A stretch of 64,000 nucleotides of DNA, from NCBI GenBank assembly GCA_022706885.1, contig JAKJBR010000001.1:1-64000 (forward strand), written 5' to 3'. Of this stretch, positions 60,137-64,000 are shown piece by piece. How positions within the stretch are numbered: the stretch's first letter is position 1; each line of letters begins with the position of its first letter. The notes beneath the pieces were generated by a model. The model had not been told where the DNA came from and ran no database searches. It was given only the letters and a program-made list of their open reading frames with translations. The translations under genes were made by a program, and so were the position numbers. This DNA is from DUPQ01 sp022706885. GTDB taxonomy: Bacteria > Bacillota > Clostridia > DUPQ01.

Positions 60137-62080
60137 TTATATATCTAATCTGTTCAGTTGTACATCTTTTGCATGTCTTTCTATAAATTCTTTCCTTGGT
60201 TGTACATCATCGCCCATTAAATCTGTTACCGCAATATCCGCCAGGAACGGGTTATCCATCTTTATCTGTATAATTGTCCTGGTGGCAGGATTCATCGTTG
60301 TTTCCCACAATTGTGCAGAGCTCATCTCTCCCAGTCCTTTATATCTCTGAAGAGTACAATCTTTACTGTCCCAGTCTCTTTCGCGCAATATTCTGTCTTT
60401 TTCCGCCTCATTATATGCATATATTGATTCTTTCCCCTTGGTTATTCTGTATAAAGGGGGCTGTGCAAGGTAAAGATGCCCTTTTTCTATAAGTTCACGC
60501 ATATATCTGTATACAAAAGTAATCAGAAGCATTCCGATATGAGCACCGTCAACATCCGCATCGGCCATTATTATCACTTTATGATATCTCAGCTTTTCAA
60601 TATCAAAATCTTCGCCTATTCCCGTACCTAATGCTGTAATTAAAGGAGAAAGTTTGTCATTGTTATATACTTTCTCTATTCTTGCCTTTTCCACATTGAG
60701 CATTTTTCCCCATAAAGGAAGTATTGCCTGATATTTTCTGTCTCTTCCCTGTTTGGCGCTTCCTCCGGCACTGTCTCCTTCCACTATAAATATCTCGCTT
60801 TTTACAGGATTGGTTTCCGAACAGTCTGCAAGCTTTCCGGGAAGTGCGTTTCCTTCCAATGCGGTTTTTCTTCTAGCCAAATCACGGGCACCTCTTGCTG
60901 CTTCTCTGGCCTGGGATGCACGAATACATTTGTCAATGATTACTTTTCCCTCTTGCGGATTTTCTTCAAAATATGCAGCCAATTCCTCATTCACGGTTTG
61001 TTCGGTGACGGTTCTTACATAACTGTTGCCCAGTTTTGATTTAGTTTGCCCTTCAAACTGCGGATCGTGTAATTTCACCGATAATACTACGGTTAAACCT
61101 TCCCTCACATCTTCTCCTGTCAGGTTCTTATCCGATTCTTTTAATGCTCCGCTTTTTCTTGCATAATCATTTATTACTTTTGTTAAGGCTGATCGGAAAC
61201 CGGTAACATGCATTCCGCCTTCACTGGTCGCAATATTGTTTGCATATGAATACAGTGTTTCAATATAGTCATCATTGTACTGCATTGCTATCTCCACAAT
61301 ACAATTTTCCTTTGTCGCTTCTATGTATATTGTATCTTTATGAATTCTTGTTTTATTGGAATCCAAATACCTTACAAAGGATACTATGCCGCCTTCATAA
61401 CATAATTCGTTTGTTATTTCTTCCTCTCCTCTTTTATCCGTTAACACTATCATAACGCCCTTATTAAGAAACGCCATTTCTCTGTATCTTGATAAAAGAG
61501 CATCATATTCATATTCAATGGTGTCAAAAATCCGGTCATCTGCTTTAAAGACGGTTTTTGTTCCTGTTTCGTCAGTATTTCCAATTATTTCCAGTTTTGT
61601 AACTGTTTTTCCTCTTTCATATCTTTGTTTGTATATTTTTCCGTCTCTTTTTACTTCCACTTCAAGAAATTCGCTTAATGCGTTAACCACCGAAGCTCCT
61701 ACACCATGAAGTCCTCCGGATATACTATATGCCGAAGAGTCAAACTTTCCTCCCGCATGTAATACAGTATGAACAACTTCCACCGTAGGTATTCCCATTT
61801 TCGGATGTATTCCTACCGGAATTCCGCTGCCGTTGTCGGTAACTGTAACTATATTGCCTTTATCTATCGTTATCTCAATTCTGTCACATCTTCCGGCAAG
61901 TGCTTCATCAATACTGTTTGCCACTATTTCATAGACAAGATGATGTAATCCTCTTACGGATGTAGTTCCTATATACATACCGGGTCTTTTTCTGACCGCT
62001 TCAAGACCTTCCAGTACCTGTATCTGCGACTCGTCGTAATTGCAATCTCTTATATTGTCCTGTCTTTTCTTATTATCCAT
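60137..62080 (-). CDS. gyrB: DNA gyrase subunit B
   Basis: 647 aa. The GHKL ATPase domain (RPGMYIG, TDNGSGIPVG, GGLHGVGASVVNALS), transducer and TOPRIM domain (EGDSAGGSAKQGRDR, PLWGKMLNVEK, DADVDGAHI) are complete. With GyrA it introduces negative supercoils. Instead of gyrA, the next gene downstream is parA. It starts 3 bp after remB. Confidence 0.97.
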   Translation of the reverse strand: MDNKKRQDNIRDCNYDESQIQVLEGLEAVRKRPGMYIGTTSVRGLHHLVYEIVANSIDEALAGRCDRIEITIDKGNIVTVTDNGSGIPVGIHPKMGIPTVEVVHTVLHAGGKFDSSAYSISGGLHGVGASVVNALSEFLEVEVKRDGKIYKQRYERGKTVTKLEIIGNTDETGTKTVFKADDRIFDTIEYEYDALLSRYREMAFLNKGVMIVLTDKRGEEEITNELCYEGGIVSFVRYLDSNKTRIHKDTIYIEATKENCIVEIAMQYNDDYIETLYSYANNIATSEGGMHVTGFRSALTKVINDYARKSGALKESDKNLTGEDVREGLTVVLSVKLHDPQFEGQTKSKLGNSYVRTVTEQTVNEELAAYFEENPQEGKVIIDKCIRASQAREAARGARDLARRKTALEGNALPGKLADCSETNPVKSEIFIVEGDSAGGSAKQGRDRKYQAILPLWGKMLNVEKARIEKVYNNDKLSPLITALGTGIGEDFDIEKLRYHKVIIMADADVDGAHIGMLLITFVYRYMRELIEKGHLYLAQPPLYRITKGKESIYAYNEAEKDRILRERDWDSKDCTLQRYKGLGEMSSAQLWETTMNPATRTIIQIKMDNPFLADIAVTDLMGDDVQPRKEFIERHAKDVQLNRLDI

Positions 62081-62083
62081 ATA

Positions 62084-62353
62084 TTACTCCGTTATTTTAT
62101 TGTTTTCAGCTCGTTTTCTTAGCGTTGCAGAAGATATCAGTGTGAGATATATCCGGTAATCGGACTCCTTATTTTTCTTAACAACAACAAAAGCCTTCGG
62201 AAGTTTGTCACTTACTGTTGTTATTGTTCCCTTTTTCTCTTTATCTCTGAGATAATTTTTTGTGTGCTTGGACAGTGTAGAAGTTTCAAAATCAAATATT
62301 CCTATTACCTCTTTTTCGCGCACAACCAAATCATCTCCTATGTGTAAAAACAT
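62084..62353 (-). CDS. remB: Extracellular-matrix regulator RemB (DUF370 family)
   Basis: 89 aa. The FLHIGDDLVVREKEVIGIFD start is diagnostic of RemB/YaaB, the DUF370-related protein found between recF and gyrB in Bacillota. In Bacillus it promotes matrix gene expression. Basic and soluble; coupled to gyrB. Confidence 0.93.
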   Translation of the reverse strand: MFLHIGDDLVVREKEVIGIFDFETSTLSKHTKNYLRDKEKKGTITTVSDKLPKAFVVVKKNKESDYRIYLTLISSATLRKRAENNKITE

Positions 62354-62405
62354 GAAATCCTCTCTTCATTCTTCTGTTAATTATAGCATTTTTGCGGTCT
62401 TATTT

Positions 62406-63512
62406 CTATATACTTTTAACCGATCCTTTGTTTACAAAGAAAAAGCTTATACTGTCATCCAGGGTCATATATCGTCTTTTTTCGGTGCAGGTAATAAAAG
62501 TCTGTTTTGTATCTATTTTATTTAATAATTTTCTTTTCCTTAATAAATCCAGTTCACTCAACGCATCATCCAGCAATAATACCGGCTGTTTGTTTGTCTT
62601 TTCTTTTATAATCTGCATTTCCGCAAACTTTAAAGACAATATTGCAGAGCGCTGCTGGCCCTGGGACCCGTAATCTCTTATATTTAATCCGTTTAATAAT
62701 ATCTCAATATCATCTCTATGAGGCCCTATTATTGTACTTTGAATCTTTATTTCCTTGTCTTTTATTTTATCCAATGATTTATAGAAGTCGCTTTCCTCCC
62801 CTGAATAATCGGGAATATCACAGGAGTATTTTATTTCCAGTTCTTCTGCTCTGTTTGCTATATCAAAATGATTATGTCCGGCTTTTTTATTTATTTGTTC
62901 CGTAAAAACTGCTCTTTCTTTTATAATTTTAGCTCCGGTTTTAGCTTGCTTTATATTATATACATCAATAAGGTCGCTGTTTTTTCCTGTTTCATACACT
63001 CTTTTTAAAAGAGCGTTTTTTTGTTTTATTATCCTGTTATATTCCTGTAATGAATAAAAATATGATGTATTAATCTGGCTTATCAATATGTCTAAAAATC
63101 TTCTTCTTTCGCTCGGACCTTCCTTTATAACGGTAAGATCTTCGGGCGAAAACATAACACTGTTTAAAACCCCCATCAATTGCCCTGTCTTTGAAAGGGT
63201 TATATCGTTTACTTTTATAACTTTTTTATTTAATCTGGAGGATATCTTCGTGCAATTTATTTCTATGGAAAAAGGTTCATCGTCTCTTTTTCCTTCAATT
63301 TTTACCGAGTATCCTTGTTGTAAAGTCCTAATAAGGTCGGCATCTTTATTTGTTCTGTGTGATCTTGCTGTGGAACATAAAAATACCGACTCAAGTATAT
63401 TGGTCTTTCCCTGAGCATTTTTTCCGTATATTATATTAATCCCTTTATTCGGGAATATTTCCTGATATTCATAATTTCTGAAATCTTTCAGTACAATTCT
63501 TTCTATTAACAT
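62406..63512 (-). CDS. recF: DNA replication and repair protein RecF
   Basis: 368 aa SMC-like ATPase. Walker A YGKNAQGKTN near residue 30, the signature region YGSQGQQRSAILSLKFAE and Walker B PVLLLDDALSELD are present. It loads RecA at gaps. The start overlaps the dnaN stop (TAATG); the S4-domain yaaA gene that often separates the two is absent. Confidence 0.96.
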   Translation of the reverse strand: MLIERIVLKDFRNYEYQEIFPNKGINIIYGKNAQGKTNILESVFLCSTARSHRTNKDADLIRTLQQGYSVKIEGKRDDEPFSIEINCTKISSRLNKKVIKVNDITLSKTGQLMGVLNSVMFSPEDLTVIKEGPSERRRFLDILISQINTSYFYSLQEYNRIIKQKNALLKRVYETGKNSDLIDVYNIKQAKTGAKIIKERAVFTEQINKKAGHNHFDIANRAEELEIKYSCDIPDYSGEESDFYKSLDKIKDKEIKIQSTIIGPHRDDIEILLNGLNIRDYGSQGQQRSAILSLKFAEMQIIKEKTNKQPVLLLDDALSELDLLRKRKLLNKIDTKQTFITCTEKRRYMTLDDSISFFFVNKGSVKSI

Positions 63513-64000
63513 TAATAAGCAGATATACGTACCGGAAGAATAAGATAAAGGAATTCGTCGCTGTTAAGGGGGGTTATAATACACGCACTTGTTTCTCCCA
63601 TAAAAGATATTCTTACCTTATCTTCATCTATTGATTTAATGGCATCAAGTAAATATCTGGCATTAAATCCTATCCTGATATCCTTTCCTTCCTTCTTTAT
63701 ATGACACTTTTCCGTTACATTACCCACTTCACCCTGTGTATTTGCCGTTAGTATATTCTCGCTTATCTCTAATATAAGGGGAGCTTTTCTTCCGTCATCC
63801 GATACAAGCATATTTCTTTCGATAATATTCCGGAATTCGTTTACACTTATCTCAATTTTTGTCGCAAAGTCTTTTGTAGGAATAATTGCCTTATAATTAA
63901 AATAATCACCCTGTAAAAGTTTTGAAATAAACTTACAATTACCGAATTCAAACAGTACTTGCGTTTTTTCATAATAAATTTTTATATCTTCGTCATCATT
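63512..64000 (-). CDS. dnaN: DNA polymerase III beta sliding clamp (5' part outside window)
   Basis: The frame is open to the window edge, giving the last 162 residues. The QGDYFNYKAIIP stretch and the C-terminal VKISFMG...ILPVRI-type end identify the third domain of the clamp. The first two-thirds and presumably dnaA/oriC lie to the right. Confidence 0.94.
   Translation of the reverse strand, partial: NDDEDIKIYYEKTQVLFEFGNCKFISKLLQGDYFNYKAIIPTKDFATKIEISVNEFRNIIERNMLVSDDGRKAPLILEISENILTANTQGEVGNVTEKCHIKKEGKDIRIGFNARYLLDAIKSIDEDKVRISFMGETSACIITPLNSDEFLYLILPVRISAY

Overview
The window looks like the origin-proximal part of the chromosome of an anaerobic, monoderm Bacillota, most likely a member of Clostridia. 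No 16S gene is present, so the assignment rests on gene content. That content includes a clostridial set of origin genes (dnaN, recF, remB, gyrB, parA, parB and the mnmE-mnmG-rsmG block), the LL-DAP aminotransferase lysine route (DapL), an NfnAB-type bifurcating transhydrogenase, an adenosylcobalamin-dependent ribonucleotide reductase, Na+-pump decarboxylase parts and an S-layer (SLH) protein. Base composition is moderately AT-rich. Intergenic spaces are short and many genes overlap by 1-4 nt.

Layout. 1-2139: a GDPD phosphodiesterase (cut by the window edge), a small membrane protein and a DUF4097 protein. 2152-5630: nfnA-nfnB and a long-form PRPP synthetase. 5641-10864 (minus): two AAA_14/DUF4143 ATPases whose C-termini keep PD-(D/E)XK-like residues, then a type-2 valyl-tRNA synthetase. 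Each ATPase gene has three regularly spaced direct repeats at its own promoter, with its own sequence and period (32 bp and 23 bp). 11036-13116 (minus): dapL-dapF. 13384-15237: a two-gene chromate-type transporter and a PrsW-like protease. 15300-17997 (minus): an unknown 111-aa protein and nrdJ, the latter behind two NrdR boxes. 18190-21403: XpaC-TelA-LemA-like-TPM operon. 21466-22776 (minus): decarboxylase beta subunit plus a 55-aa gamma-like gene. 22870-29917: nucleoside salvage (deoC, BMP lipoprotein, ABC ATPase, two permeases, pyrimidine-nucleoside phosphorylase). 29951-34757: surface proteins (DUF5050, subtilase-RCC1-SLH, CapA-like lipoprotein). 34759-38775: typA, an unknown membrane-anchored protein and a GH4 glycosidase. 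38901-42909 (minus): split aconitase X with an old-yellow-enzyme reductase. 42958-50906: a compact exopolysaccharide locus. 51012-64000 (all minus): rsmG-mnmG-mnmE-khpB-yidC-yidD-rnpA-rpmH, two tRNA-Ser genes, a DUF4446 gene, parB, parA, gyrB, remB, recF and the 3' part of dnaN.

How it fits together. Two perfect parS sites flank parB-parA, each starting one base after a stop codon. The uniform minus orientation of the last 13 kb suggests that oriC and dnaA lie to the right, beyond base 64000. Nucleosides imported by the BMP/ABC system would be split by Pdp, and their deoxyribose phosphate consumed by DeoC.

The strongest candidate for something undescribed is the pair of ATPase-nuclease-like genes with gene-specific operator/iteron repeats, one repeat of each set lying between -35 and -10. 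Other notable points are the paired NrdR boxes, the aconitase X/ene-reductase cluster, the subtilase-RCC1-SLH protein without a Shine-Dalgarno sequence, and the parS sites placed at stop codons.
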